Shown here in pieces: positions 18,178 through 27,081 of a stretch of DNA of 64,000 bases. The DNA comes from Rhizobium sp. AQ_MP (GTDB lineage Bacteria > Pseudomonadota > Alphaproteobacteria > Rhizobiales > Rhizobiaceae), in NCBI RefSeq assembly GCF_014237835.1, contig NZ_JACJVI010000004.1, forward strand, positions 248,001 to 312,000, in the 5' to 3' direction. Every line of letters starts with the position of its first letter. Positions within the stretch are counted from its first letter, which is position 1. The notes below the pieces were generated by a model. That model worked only from the letters and a program-made list of their open reading frames with translations. It was not told where the DNA came from and searched no databases. The position numbers and the translations under genes were made by a program.

Positions 18178-18630
18178 ATGGCGCAGACAAACGGCTTCAT
18201 GGAAGCGGCTTTCGAGGAGGCGCGGGCCGCCGGCGCCCGGGGCGAGGTTCCGATCGGCGCCGTGGTCGTGCGCGACGGCGAGATCCTTGCACGAGCCGGC
18301 AACGAAACGCGCGCGCTGAACGATGTCACGGCGCATGCCGAGGTGCTGGCCATCCGGCGCGCGGCCTCTGCCGTCGGGGACGAGCGTCTCGTCGATGCCG
18401 ATCTTTACGTGACGCTCGAGCCCTGCACCATGTGCGCCGCTGCAATCTCCTTTGCCCGTATTCGCCGACTCTATTATGCTGCGCAGGATGTGAAAGGCGG
18501 AGCGGTGGAGAATGGCGTGCGCTTCTACGAGCAGGCAACCTGCCATCACGTACCGGACGTCTATTCGGGCATCCGCGAAAGCGAGGCCGCCGAGATGATG
18601 CGCAACTTCTTCCAGGACAGGAGAGATTGA
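18178..18630 (+). CDS. tadA: tRNA-specific adenosine deaminase TadA
   Basis: TadA converts A34 to inosine in tRNA-Arg(ACG). The 150-residue product carries the cytidine/deoxycytidylate deaminase zinc site. HAEVLAIRRA supplies the His ligand and catalytic Glu, and LEPCTMCAAAI supplies the two Cys ligands. The GEVPIGAVVV segment near the N-terminus is typical of TadA. ATG 18178 gives the family length; an in-frame ATG at 18163 adds only five residues. It is divergent from rluB, and its stop codon overlaps the next ATG by one base (TGATG), so translation is coupled. Confidence 0.95.
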   Translation: MAQTNGFMEAAFEEARAAGARGEVPIGAVVVRDGEILARAGNETRALNDVTAHAEVLAIRRAASAVGDERLVDADLYVTLEPCTMCAAAISFARIRRLYYAAQDVKGGAVENGVRFYEQATCHHVPDVYSGIRESEAAEMMRNFFQDRRD

Positions 18631-18950
18631 TGATCTATGTCGTGCTCGCTCTTTCGATCGGGATCATGGCATCCATTTCGATCTGGGCCTATCGCAATGT
18701 TGCGCCGCAGGCGGACAGGCTGCCAATGCAGTGGTCGGCGCGCGGAGAGATCAACTGGCGGGCTCCGCGCATCGTCGCCGTGGCGGCATCGCCGCTGCTG
18801 ATGATCAGCCTCATCGTGATCATCTTCATATTTTCCCGGCATGACCATGCCGAGCGCAACATGGCCTTGCTCTGGGTTTCGTTCATCGGTCCGGCCTTGC
18901 AGGCCCTGCACATGGCGCTTGTCGCACGCACTGTCGAAAACGAGGAGTAA
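18630..18950 (+). CDS. Small membrane protein with DUF1648-like segment
   Basis: A 106-residue protein with three predicted membrane segments: residues about 2-19 (IYVVLALSIGIMASISIW), 47-66 (IVAVAASPLLMISLIVIIFIF), and near the end (LLWVSFIGPALQALHMALVA). Between the first two lies ADRLPMQWSARGEINW, which resembles the LPxxWxxxGxxN motif of the DUF1648/SdpI N-terminal family. Its function is unknown. The start overlaps the tadA stop by one base, so it is probably in the tadA transcript. It converges on the GNAT gene, with 7 bases between. Confidence 0.7.
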   Translation: MIYVVLALSIGIMASISIWAYRNVAPQADRLPMQWSARGEINWRAPRIVAVAASPLLMISLIVIIFIFSRHDHAERNMALLWVSFIGPALQALHMALVARTVENEE

Positions 18951-18957
18951 CTCTCGA

Positions 18958-19437
18958 TCAGGAACCGGCGAAGGTCTTCAGCTTGTCGCCGGCCATCCGA
19001 TAGCGGATCCACTCCGTCTGCGGTTCGGCACCGACGGCGTCATAGACGCGGATCGCCGGCTCGTTCCAGTCGAGCACGCTCCATTCAAACCGGCCACAGC
19101 CCTTGTCTACCGCGATGCGTGCGAGATGCTTGAGCAGCAGCTTGCCGGCCCCTGAACCACGATAATCCGGGGAGACATAGAGATCTTCGAGATAGAGGCC
19201 GTTCTTCGCCTGCCAGGTCGAGTAGCTGTAGAACCAGACGGCAAAGCCGGCCGGACGACCGTCATAGTCAAGGATCGCAGCCTCGGTCACCGAACCTTCG
19301 CCGAAGATCGAGGCGCGGATCGTCTCTTCGGTCGCCTCCACCTCATGGCCTGCCTTTTCATAGACGGCAAGTTCGGTGATGAAGCCCAGAATGATGGCGG
19401 CATCGTCCGATGTTGCGGGGCGGATGGTGAACGGCAT
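18958..19437 (-). CDS. GNAT-family N-acetyltransferase (diamine acetyltransferase-like)
   Basis: A 159-residue single GNAT domain. It begins TIRPATSDDAAIILGFITEL, followed by AVYEKAGHEVEATEE. The acetyl-CoA binding motif A is LYLEDLYVSPDYRGSGAGK (Arg/Gly-x-Gly-x-Gly/Ala), and motif B includes GCGRFEWSVLDWNEPAIRVY. The ELAxYEK and FEWSVLDWNxPA patterns resemble spermidine/spermine-type (SAT1-like) acetyltransferases, so a polyamine or small amine substrate is plausible but not proven. It stands alone between convergent and co-directional neighbours. Confidence 0.82.
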   Translation of the reverse strand: MPFTIRPATSDDAAIILGFITELAVYEKAGHEVEATEETIRASIFGEGSVTEAAILDYDGRPAGFAVWFYSYSTWQAKNGLYLEDLYVSPDYRGSGAGKLLLKHLARIAVDKGCGRFEWSVLDWNEPAIRVYDAVGAEPQTEWIRYRMAGDKLKTFAGS

Positions 19438-19505
19438 GTCTCGACCTCAAGCAAAAGGGCAGGTCGTTTCCGCCCTGCCCCGGTATGATGTGCTGCAAAA
19501 GACGC

Positions 19506-20138
19506 TTATTGGAAGGGCATCCACCAGGAGCTACTCTGCCGGGCGGCCTTGGCCTCCTTCTTGCGGCGCTTTTCCTTCTTCAGTTCCGGTTCGCCGAGAT
19601 CGGTCAGCGCCACGTCCTGGGTCTGGCGATATTCGGCCGGCGGATCGGAGAGAAGGCGGCGTTGATCGAGGTACGCACCCTTCTGGAGCGCACGCGCGTC
19701 GCGGAAGGCCTGCCATTTCTGCGTCTCGGTCAGGGTGCCGGCCGTGCCATAGCCTGCGAGCAGCGGCGAGCGGTAACGCGGATTGTTGGCATTGGCATCA
19801 GCCTCGGCCACGAGACGCTCGCGCGCCTCTTCCGGCGATTCCACCCATTCCGGATTGTTTTCACGGTTGGCAACCGATGTCTGTGGGGCAACGAGGGCCG
19901 CAGTCTGCGCGCCACCCGGCGGCAGAACGAGGTCCGGACGCGGATTGTATTTCGTGCCCTTGTTGGCAGCTTCTCGCGGGGCGATCGAGACGGCGGAGCC
20001 GACGTCATCCACCAGCTGCTCCATCGCGGTCTTGTCGGTGCCGTAGGTCGGGCTGCCGACGCAACCGGAAAGACCTGCCGTGACGCCGAAAAGACCGACC
20101 AGACCCAGGCCAACTCTGAACAGATATGCCGAATTCAT
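19506..20138 (-). CDS. Hypothetical lipoprotein
   Basis: A 210-residue protein with a lipoprotein signal peptide: AYLFRVGLGLVGLFGVTAG followed by the lipobox LSGC (Cys at about residue 26). The mature part is hydrophilic, with a Lys-rich stretch near the end (ELKKEKRRKKEAKAARQSSS) and a C-terminal WWMPFQ. No catalytic motif is visible. Similar unannotated lipoproteins sit next to ileS in rhizobial genomes. Probably anchored in a membrane facing the periplasm; role unknown. It lies downstream of ileS on the same strand. Confidence 0.75.
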   Translation of the reverse strand: MNSAYLFRVGLGLVGLFGVTAGLSGCVGSPTYGTDKTAMEQLVDDVGSAVSIAPREAANKGTKYNPRPDLVLPPGGAQTAALVAPQTSVANRENNPEWVESPEEARERLVAEADANANNPRYRSPLLAGYGTAGTLTETQKWQAFRDARALQKGAYLDQRRLLSDPPAEYRQTQDVALTDLGEPELKKEKRRKKEAKAARQSSSWWMPFQ

Positions 20139-20232
20139 GAATGCCTACCAGCCTCGCCGCAGTTTCATAAGTCGTGCCGAATACTCCCGACCAGCCCTGC
20201 CGGTCGATTTCGGCCAATTTCAGGCAGTTTTA

Positions 20233-20264
20233 CCGGATGACCCGCGAAAGCGCAAATCATCCGG
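20233..20264 (-). terminator. Hairpin after ileS
   Basis: Inverted repeat CCGGATGA (20233-20240) and TCATCCGG (20257-20264) with a short inner stem, located 26 bases beyond the ileS stop codon on the transcribed strand. It lacks a clear U-tract, so it may be a weak or Rho-assisted terminator or a 3'-end stabiliser. Confidence 0.4.
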
Positions 20265-20289
20265 TCACATTTCCTCAAGCCAGGCTTTC

Positions 20290-23196
20290 TTAGCCAGCCA
20301 GCGCCTTGAGTTCGCGCAGCGCCTGGGCGTCGCGCGCCGACACATCCGGATAATCCGGATCGGAGCCCACGTCCCTGGTGATCTTCCAGGAGCGGGCGCA
20401 TTTCGTGCCTTCGGCAAGCTTCGGCTCTACGGCGACCTTGGTGCCATCGTCGAGACGGAAGGCTTCGGCAGGGCCTTCACCTGCGACAACGGAGATGTCG
20501 GAGGTGATGCAGATCTCGGCGAAGTCGAGACCGTCTAGCGCCTTCAGAAGCTCCGCATCGGCGACATGCACGACCGGGGCGGCTTCCAGCGAAGAGCCGA
20601 TGCGCTTTTCCTTGCGCTCGATTTCCAAGGCACCGGTGACGGCACGGCGGACGGCGCGAACGCCCTTCCACTTTTCGGCGATGGCCTCGTTGGACCAGTC
20701 GGCCGGGATCACCGGGAACTGTTCCAGATGGACCGATTCGGCCTTCGGATCGCGCGAGAGCCAGGCCTCTTCCGTCGTGAAGGGCATCATCGGGGCAAAC
20801 CACAGGACCAGGCAGTCGAACAGCTTGCGGATGACGAAGAGGGCCGAGCGGCGCTTCAGGCTCGACGGGGCGTCGCAATAGAGCGTGTCCTTGCGGATAT
20901 CGAAATAGAAGGCCGAGAGTTCGACATTGGCGAAGTCCGAAAGCGCGCGGACGATGCGCTTGAAGTCGAATTCGTCATAGGACTTGCGGACCAGCTGGTC
21001 GAGTTCGGCCAGGCGATGCAGCATCAGCTTTTCGAGTTCCGGCAGGTCGGCATAGGAAATCTCGTCGCCGTGGTCATGGGCGAGCGTGCCGAGCATCCAG
21101 CGGATGGTGTTGCGGATCTTGCGGTAGGCGTCGATGTTGGTCTGGATGATCGTCTTGCCGAGGCGCTGGTCTTCGGCATAGTCGGTCGACATGACCCAGA
21201 GGCGCAGGATATCGGCGCCGGATTCCTTCATCACATCCTGCGGCGTCACCGTGTTGCCGAGCGACTTCGACATCTTGCGACCGTCTTCCGCCATCGTGAA
21301 GCCATGGGTGATGACGGCGTTATAGGGCGCACGGCCACGGGTGGCGCAGCTTTCCAGGAGCGAGGAATGGAACCAGCCGCGATGCTGGTCGGAGCCTTCC
21401 AGATAGACATCGGCCGGCCATTTCAGGTCCGGGCGATCTTCCAGCGTGAAGGTGTGGGTCGAGCCACTATCGAACCAGACGTCGAGAATGTCGGTGACCA
21501 TCTGCCACTTGTCGCCGTCATGCTCGTTTCCGAGGAAACGCTCCTTGGCACCTTCGGCAAACCAGGCGTCGGCGCCTTCCTTTTCGAAGGCTTCGAGGAT
21601 GCGGGCGTTAACCTTCTCATCCTTCAGGACATTGCCTTCGGCATCGGCGAAGACGCAGATCGGCACGCCCCAGGCGCGCTGACGCGAGAGCACCCAATCC
21701 GGGCGCTGCTCGATCATGGCGCGCAGGCGGTTCTGGCCACCGGCGGGGACAAAACGGGTCTGATCGATGGCCGAGAGCGCGCGGGTGCGCAGGGTCGAGC
21801 CGTCGCCGAGTTCCTTGTCCATGTAGACGAACCACTGCGGCGTGTTGCGGAAGATGACCGGCTTCTTGGAGCGCCAGGAATGCGGATATTCGTGCTTGAT
21901 GCGGCCACGGGCGAAGAGGTTGTTGGCGGCGATCAGTGCCTCGATGACGCGCTTGTTGGCGTCGCCCTTCTTGCCGTTGTCATCGAGCACACGCGCGGCA
22001 CCGCCTTCAGCCGAGGGGCCGAAACCGGGGGCGTCTTCCGTGTAGAAGCCGGCGTCATCGACCGGGAACGGGATTTTCGTTTCGATACCACGGGCTTCGA
22101 GCGCGCGGACATTGGCCATCCAGGCTTCAAAGTCTTCGCGGCCATGGGACGGCGCCGTGTGGACAAAACCGGTACCGGCGTCGTCGGTGACGTGATCGCC
22201 GTCGAGCATGGGCACGGCGAAGGTGTAGCCCATGGATGCCAGCGGGTGGGCGCAGGTGATGGCGCCAAGTTCGGCACCGGTCACGTCGCGGACGAGCTTG
22301 AAGGTCACCTTAGCTTTGGTGGCTGCGTCTTCGGCCAGGCGCTTGGCGAAGATCAGCTTCTCGCCCGGCTGCGGACCGAAGTCGTTGGTGGCTTCCGTGA
22401 TCTCGTAGAGACCGTATTCGATCTTGGAAGAATAGGAGATCGCGCGGTTGCCCGGGATGGTCCATGGGGTGGTTGTCCAGATGACGACGGACGCCGACTT
22501 CAGATCCGCGGCGCCTTCGACTACCGGGAACTTCACCCAGATCGTGTCGCTCTCGACTTCGGCATATTCCACTTCGGCTTCGGCGAGCGCCGTGCGTTCG
22601 ACGACCGACCACATGATCGGCTTCGATCCACGATAGAGCTGGCCGGACATGGCGATCTTCAGGAGTTCGCCGGCGATCCTGGCTTCCGCGTGGAAGGCCA
22701 TGGTCGTGTAGGGATTGTCGAAATCGCCCTCGATGCCGAGGCGACGGAACTCTTCGGCCTGGATGTTGATCCAGCCTTGGGCAAACTCGCGGCATTCCTT
22801 GCGGAATTCGTTGACCGGGACCTCGTTCTTGTCCTTGCCCTTTTCGCGATACTTTTCCTCGATCTTCCACTCGATCGGCAGGCCATGGCAGTCCCAGCCG
22901 GGCACGTAGTTGGAATCAAAGCCGCGCATCTGGAAAGAGCGCGTGATGACGTCCTTCAGCACCTTGTTCAGCGCATGGCCGATATGGATGTTGCCGTTGG
23001 CATAGGGCGGGCCGTCATGCAGGACGAATTTTTCGCGGCCGACGGCCGAGGCGCGCAGCTTCTTGTAAAGCCCCATCTGCTTCCACTTCGCCGCCATTTC
23101 CGGCTCCTTCTGGGGAAGGCCGGCGCGCATCGGGAATTCGGTCTCGGGCAGATAAAGGGTCTTGGAATAATCTGTCTTTTCAGGGGTATCGGTCAT
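20290..23196 (-). CDS. ileS: Isoleucyl-tRNA synthetase
   Basis: A 968-residue class I aminoacyl-tRNA synthetase that charges tRNA-Ile, with an editing domain that removes mischarged valine. The N-terminal HIGH motif is [16 protein letters not shown], preceded by [12 protein letters not shown]. The tRNA-editing CP1 insertion follows ([13 protein letters not shown] and [12 protein letters not shown]). The KMSKS loop is [14 protein letters not shown], and the anticodon-binding region ends the protein. No C-terminal zinc finger is seen, common in alphaproteobacteria. Divergent from the toxin-antitoxin locus at 23515. Confidence 0.97.
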   Translation of the reverse strand: MTDTPEKTDYSKTLYLPETEFPMRAGLPQKEPEMAAKWKQMGLYKKLRASAVGREKFVLHDGPPYANGNIHIGHALNKVLKDVITRSFQMRGFDSNYVPGWDCHGLPIEWKIEEKYREKGKDKNEVPVNEFRKECREFAQGWINIQAEEFRRLGIEGDFDNPYTTMAFHAEARIAGELLKIAMSGQLYRGSKPIMWSVVERTALAEAEVEYAEVESDTIWVKFPVVEGAADLKSASVVIWTTTPWTIPGNRAISYSSKIEYGLYEITEATNDFGPQPGEKLIFAKRLAEDAATKAKVTFKLVRDVTGAELGAITCAHPLASMGYTFAVPMLDGDHVTDDAGTGFVHTAPSHGREDFEAWMANVRALEARGIETKIPFPVDDAGFYTEDAPGFGPSAEGGAARVLDDNGKKGDANKRVIEALIAANNLFARGRIKHEYPHSWRSKKPVIFRNTPQWFVYMDKELGDGSTLRTRALSAIDQTRFVPAGGQNRLRAMIEQRPDWVLSRQRAWGVPICVFADAEGNVLKDEKVNARILEAFEKEGADAWFAEGAKERFLGNEHDGDKWQMVTDILDVWFDSGSTHTFTLEDRPDLKWPADVYLEGSDQHRGWFHSSLLESCATRGRAPYNAVITHGFTMAEDGRKMSKSLGNTVTPQDVMKESGADILRLWVMSTDYAEDQRLGKTIIQTNIDAYRKIRNTIRWMLGTLAHDHGDEISYADLPELEKLMLHRLAELDQLVRKSYDEFDFKRIVRALSDFANVELSAFYFDIRKDTLYCDAPSSLKRRSALFVIRKLFDCLVLWFAPMMPFTTEEAWLSRDPKAESVHLEQFPVIPADWSNEAIAEKWKGVRAVRRAVTGALEIERKEKRIGSSLEAAPVVHVADAELLKALDGLDFAEICITSDISVVAGEGPAEAFRLDDGTKVAVEPKLAEGTKCARSWKITRDVGSDPDYPDVSARDAQALRELKALAG

Positions 23197-23514
23197 GGAT
23201 CAGCCATCGGATGGGGCGACCTCAAACGGTCGCGGAATTACGTCTTGGAGTGGCGGCAAGCGGGCGTCAGGCTTCAAACCCAACGCCAAAAACCCGGACC
23301 TTCCCGCAGCTTCTCAAGCCGCCGGGAGGGCCGGGCCAATAATTCGAATGATCCGGGCCGCCAGAAGATACGTCATGTCGCCGCGTTCTTTAGGGGTTTT
23401 TCGCGCCGAAAGGAAGGGGGCAAGATGGGCGAGATGGACAGGTCAAAGCGACACGCTTAAACTCACTTCACAACTGCAGGTCCTGAGCCTTTTTGACGGC
23501 AGAACGGAAGTGCC
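23197..23514. other. Divergent intergenic region without a recognised gene
   Basis: This 318-base stretch separates ileS from the antitoxin gene. It should contain both promoters. A GC-rich inverted stretch (around 23308-23340, CCGCCGGGAGGGCCGG) could fold, but no tRNA, leader peptide with Ile codons, or T-box pattern was seen. Confidence 0.5.
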
Positions 23515-23799
23515 ATGACGCGCAAGGCGCATATTCAAATCGACATCGACGCTAAACTGGCCAACGACTTCGCTGCCGCGGTTACCTCCGCGCAGACGTC
23601 TGAAGCCGAAGTGCTGCGGGAGATGGTTGAAGACTACGTCGAGCGCCAGAAGGTCGATAGCGGCTATCGTCAGTTTCTGGAGGCCAAGGTTGCGCGTGGC
23701 CGCGAAGACGTGGCTGCAGGAGCGGTCGTCACGGCAGACAATACCGAACAGATGTTTGCCGAGCGACGGGAAATGGCTCTCAAGGCGAGCCGCTCATGA
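23515..23799 (+). CDS. Ribbon-helix-helix antitoxin (type II toxin-antitoxin)
   Basis: A 94-residue protein. The N-terminus (KAHIQIDIDAKLANDFAAAV, then TSEAEVLREMVEDYVERQ) has the beta-strand plus two helices of CopG/ParD-type ribbon-helix-helix antitoxins. The C-terminal part, DVAAGAVVTADNTEQMF, is typical of the toxin-binding tail. It would bind its own promoter and neutralise a RelE/ParE toxin. The downstream toxin frame begins at 23796 with an ATGA overlap, the standard coupling, but that toxin is interrupted by a stop codon. The antitoxin itself looks intact. Confidence 0.8.
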   Translation: MTRKAHIQIDIDAKLANDFAAAVTSAQTSEAEVLREMVEDYVERQKVDSGYRQFLEAKVARGREDVAAGAVVTADNTEQMFAERREMALKASRS

Positions 23800-24083
23800 T
23801 CGTTCGATGGACGCGTCAGGCCATTCGTGACCGCGCTTCCATCTTCGACTACCTCGTGGCGAAAAACCCGATGGCAGCGCTGTCCATCGACCACAGCTTC
23901 GAACAGGCCGCCATCCAGCTTGGTCAGTTTTCCCATTCCGGCTAAATCGGCCTGGTCCTTGGCACCCGTGAACTTCTGCCGCATCCCAGTTATCGCCTTA
24001 TCTATGAGGTAACCGACGGCCAGCTCGCCATCCTCGCGATCGTCCATACCTCACGGCAATGGCCACCGATTGACCGAGACTAA
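23796..24083 (+). pseudogene. RelE/ParE-family toxin interrupted by an in-frame stop
   Basis: The frame starts with MIVRWTRQAIRDRASIFDYL, a good ParE/RelE N-terminus, and overlaps the antitoxin stop (ATGA). After FSHSG (codon 49) there is a TAA at 23943-23945. The same frame then continues without further stops through GTRELLPHPSYRLIYEV and AILAIVHTSRQWPP to TAA at 24081. These are the central and C-terminal family motifs. Only 49 residues would be made, lacking the core sheet. A one-base change (AAA or CAA or GAA to TAA) would explain it. Either the toxin is dead or the base is a sequencing error. Confidence 0.8.
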
Positions 24084-24150
24084 TAGGACCGTCCGCTCTA
24101 CGCGCCGAGAGCATCAAGCCGCCAGTGTTGGCTTAAACGCTGGATCTCTG

Positions 24151-24594
24151 TCAGCCGGAGCGCGCCGCATCCGCAAAGAAATCGGCTTGGGCGAGCCTAC
24201 GGGCAACCAAGATGCCGACCAGCAGAGACGCCACGAAGATCGCGGCGGAGGCGTGACCGAGGCCAATTGCCGGGATGGAGGCCCCCGGGCAGAAACCAGC
24301 AATGCCCCAGCCGATGCCGAAGACGGCGGAACCGCCGATCAGCTTCGCATCGATGGCGCTTGCCTTCGGCAGGTGGAAGGTCTCGTCGAAGATCGGCTTT
24401 TGGCGGCTGCGGAAGAGCAGCGCGTAGCCGGGGCCGGCCACGGAAAGCGCGCCGGCCATGACGAAAGCGAGGCTCGGATCGAAACTGCCGGCGAAATCGA
24501 AGAAGTTCAGAACCTTGGCAGGGTTCGCCATGCCGGAGAGGACAATCCCTGTGCCGAAGAGCGCGCCGATCAGGAAAACGAGGAGGAAAGGCAT
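24151..24594 (-). CDS. YeeE/YedE-type sulfur transporter subunit, second gene (DUF6691)
   Basis: A 147-residue membrane protein with about four hydrophobic segments. It starts MPFLLVFLIGALFGTGIVLSGM and carries the family signature SGMANPAKVLNFFDFAG. The second conserved Gly/Cys motif is GIGWGIAGFCPGASIPAIG, whose Cys is the expected sulfur-relay residue. The ATG (24594-24592) overlaps the stop of the upstream partner by 4 bases (ATGA). Together the two halves equal one full YeeE/YedE (thiosulfate or sulfane sulfur importer) channel, as in PmpA/PmpB pairs. Confidence 0.85.
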   Translation of the reverse strand: MPFLLVFLIGALFGTGIVLSGMANPAKVLNFFDFAGSFDPSLAFVMAGALSVAGPGYALLFRSRQKPIFDETFHLPKASAIDAKLIGGSAVFGIGWGIAGFCPGASIPAIGLGHASAAIFVASLLVGILVARRLAQADFFADAARSG

Positions 24595-25052
24595 CAGATC
24601 GCCCCTGCGAAGACATGGCGGATGAGGAAGACGGTTGCGATGGCAAAGGCCATGAAGGTGACAGTCGCGGCAATCGAGCGGCGCGACAGGCGGGCCATGC
24701 CGCAGATGCCATGGCCGGAGGTGCAGCCGGAGCCGAAGGTGACCCCGATGCCGGCGACCAGGCCGCCGATGATCAGGGCGGTTGTCGAGACGGGCACCGA
24801 ATACTCGACCTCGTAACCGCTGAATGACAGGGCGAGCGGCGCGAGGATCGCACCGGCCAGAAAGGCTGCCTTCCAGGACCAGTCCCGCCCCAGCGGCGGC
24901 AGGATGCCGCCGATGATGGCGGTCATGCCGGCAATCCGGCCCCAGGTCAGCATCAGGAGAAGCGCCGAAAGCCCGATCAGCAGGCCACCGGCAAAGGACG
25001 TAAGGGGGGTGAATTCGGTCAAGACAGGCTCCAGCGTCACCCGCGACGTCAC
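24594..25052 (-). CDS. YeeE/YedE-type sulfur transporter subunit, first gene
   Basis: A membrane protein of up to 152 residues with about four hydrophobic segments (FAGGLLIGLSALLLMLTWG at the start). The YeeE signature GIGVTFGSGCTSGHGICGMARLS contains two conserved Cys, which in YeeE relay thiosulfate through the channel. A TTG at 25022 (LTEFTPLTS) with GGAG upstream could be the true start, since family proteins usually begin near TPLTSFAGG. The gene is coupled to the second half gene by ATGA. No rhodanese or persulfide regulator is adjacent; sulfur-compound uptake is inferred from the family. Confidence 0.83.
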   Translation of the reverse strand: MTSRVTLEPVLTEFTPLTSFAGGLLIGLSALLLMLTWGRIAGMTAIIGGILPPLGRDWSWKAAFLAGAILAPLALSFSGYEVEYSVPVSTTALIIGGLVAGIGVTFGSGCTSGHGICGMARLSRRSIAATVTFMAFAIATVFLIRHVFAGAI

Positions 25053-25130
25053 GGGCTCGAATTACATATGCCCACTCATATGTGACGCGAGACCGCACGG
25101 CAACTCACGTCGCCGACAAACCCCGAGTGT

Positions 25131-26111
25131 TCAGAAGGCGATGGCCTCGTCCAGGGGGCCGATGGGCTTGACGCCTGACAGCAGCGCCCTCGCCTCCTCC
25201 GCATCCTTGCGGATTTGGGCCACAAGCGGATCGAGGCCGTCGAACTTCCACTCGTCACGCAGGAAGCCGAAGAGCGACACGGAGCCGATTTCGCCATAGA
25301 GATCGCCGGAGAAATCGAAGATGAAAGTTTCGAGCCAGGGATCGCCATTGGTGGTGACCGTCGGTCGGTAACCGAAGCTTGCGACGCCATCGCGGATGAT
25401 GCCATCGGGGCGACGGAAGCGGACGGCATAGATGCCGGGGCGGAGCGTCGCTTCGGGTGGCAGATGCATGTTGGCAGTGGGAAAGCCCAGCGTCCGACCG
25501 AGCTGCTTGCCCTTCATCACCTCGGCTTCGACAGTGTAGCGATAGCCAAGAAGCCCGGCCGCCTGCGCGACGTCGCCTTCAGCGATCAGGCCACGAATGC
25601 GGCTCGACGAAATGACTTCTCCCCCCTCGTCGCGGAAGGCATCCACGAGGCTCACGCCAAAGCCGTGCCGGCTGCCGGCCTGCATCAGGAAAGCCGGGCC
25701 GCCCTGCCTGCCCTTGCCGAAATGGAAGTCAAAGCCGGTGACCACTTCGCGGGCCCCCAGCCAGTCGCGCAGGATCGTCTCGACGAAATCCTCTGCCGAG
25801 CGCTGCGAGAACTCCCGGTCGAAGGGATATTCGATGACGGAATGGAAGCCCATGGCTTCCAGAATGCGTGCCCTGAGCGAGGGCGGGGTCAGGCGGAAAA
25901 CCGGGTTCTCGGGATTAAAAACGGTACGCGGATGGGGCTCGAAGGTCAGCACGAGTGCGGGTACCCCAAGCGCTTCGGCCCGCTCCAACGCCCGGTTCAG
26001 CACCGCCTGATGACCGCGATGCACACCATCGAAATTGCCGATGGCGACCACACCGCCGCGCAGTTTTGCGGGCAGCGGTTCCCTCTTTTCGTTGCGGTGA
26101 AAAACGGTCAT
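25131..26111 (-). CDS. ribF: Bifunctional riboflavin kinase/FAD synthetase
   Basis: A 326-residue RibF. The N-terminal FMN adenylyltransferase domain shows AIGNFDGVHRGHQAVL (the HxGH-type site) and the ISSSRIRGLIAEGDV segment. The C-terminal riboflavin kinase domain has KGKQLGRTLGFPTANMHLP and DGVASFGYRPTV plus a terminal ETFIFDFSGDLYGE. It makes FMN and FAD from riboflavin. The start lies 13 bases after the HAD-type gene on the same strand, so both are probably cotranscribed. Confidence 0.96.
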   Translation of the reverse strand: MTVFHRNEKREPLPAKLRGGVVAIGNFDGVHRGHQAVLNRALERAEALGVPALVLTFEPHPRTVFNPENPVFRLTPPSLRARILEAMGFHSVIEYPFDREFSQRSAEDFVETILRDWLGAREVVTGFDFHFGKGRQGGPAFLMQAGSRHGFGVSLVDAFRDEGGEVISSSRIRGLIAEGDVAQAAGLLGYRYTVEAEVMKGKQLGRTLGFPTANMHLPPEATLRPGIYAVRFRRPDGIIRDGVASFGYRPTVTTNGDPWLETFIFDFSGDLYGEIGSVSLFGFLRDEWKFDGLDPLVAQIRKDAEEARALLSGVKPIGPLDEAIAF

Positions 26112-26124
26112 CGCAGGTCTCGCC

Positions 26125-26973
26125 TCATGCCAGCCTGTGCATCCAGTATTGCGGGGCGACCTTTTCCCGCTCGAGGAAGAGCTTCAGCCTTGCCTCGTCC
26201 GTCACGTTGTTGGTCGCGTAGTCGGCGGCGTGGATGCCACCGGAAATGTAGAGCAGATCAAGGCCGGCATCGACGGCGCCCTTGACGTCGGTCGGCATGC
26301 CGTCGCCGATGGCCAGCACACGCGCCTTGTCGAAGTCGCCGCGCGCCTCACGGGCGGCGGCGAGCGTCGCCTCGTAGATTGGCGTGTGCGGCTTGCCGGC
26401 GATACGTGTTTCACCACCAAGGGCGGTGTAGAAGGCCGCCACCGCGCCGGCGCAGGGGATGATGCGGTGGCCGCGCTCGACGACCAGATCCGGATTGGCG
26501 CAGATCAGCGGCACCTTGCGGGCCACAAACTCGGTCAGCATGTAGCGATAGTCTTCCGGCTGCTCGGTCTCGTCGTCGAAGAAGCCGGTGCAGACGACGC
26601 AGTCGGCCTCCTCCTTCGAGACGACCTCGACATCGAGACCATCGAACAGCGGCAGGTCGCGCTCTGGGCCGAGCAGGAAGACCTTCCTCGGGCCGGCGGC
26701 AATCAGGGTGCGCGTCACGTCGCCGGAGGTGACGATCCGGTCATAGGCGCTGTCGGGAACGCCGATGGCGCGCAGCTGCGGGATGACGCCGATCGCGGGG
26801 CGCGGCGAGTTTGTGATCAGCACAACCGTCAGGCCCTTTTCGCGGGCTGCGGTCAGCGCCTCACCGGCGAGCGGGAAGGCATCAATGCCGTTGTGCAGGA
26901 CACCCCAGACATCGCAGAGAATGACGTCGTAAGCGTCGGTCACGTCGCCAAGGGTGGAAATGCTGCGGGTCAT
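26125..26973 (-). CDS. HAD-superfamily hydrolase, TIGR01459 family
   Basis: A 282-residue HAD protein of the type IIA (NagD/PGP-like) group. Motif I is DVILCDVWGVLHNGIDAF, motif II TVVLITNSPRPAIGV, and motif IV VLAIGDGMPTDVKGAVDAGL. A C2-type cap lies between. Rhizobial members of TIGR01459 typically sit next to ribF, as here; the substrate is unknown, though a phosphorylated metabolite or nucleotide is likely. The ATG at 26973 (MTRSISTLGD) is chosen as the conserved start; the frame is open further to 27033. Confidence 0.85.
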   Translation of the reverse strand: MTRSISTLGDVTDAYDVILCDVWGVLHNGIDAFPLAGEALTAAREKGLTVVLITNSPRPAIGVIPQLRAIGVPDSAYDRIVTSGDVTRTLIAAGPRKVFLLGPERDLPLFDGLDVEVVSKEEADCVVCTGFFDDETEQPEDYRYMLTEFVARKVPLICANPDLVVERGHRIIPCAGAVAAFYTALGGETRIAGKPHTPIYEATLAAAREARGDFDKARVLAIGDGMPTDVKGAVDAGLDLLYISGGIHAADYATNNVTDEARLKLFLEREKVAPQYWMHRLA

Positions 26974-27081
26974 CGTCTGTCCTGACTGCTGATGTGAGAC
27001 CGGTGACATGGCAAAGGACGGGCGGCAAGGCAAGGGGGAAGCGTGCCGGAGGCCGAAAATGCCGCGACCTCTCCTTCCGTG

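Noticed and set aside
20566..23460. A 964-codon open frame on the plus strand
   Set aside because: It lies antisense to ileS, whose HIGH and KMSKS motifs are unambiguous. The amino-acid composition shows no domain.
23197..23514. Possible T-box or leader-peptide control of ileS
   Set aside because: No T-box sequence or run of Ile codons is visible, and T-boxes are not expected in this lineage.
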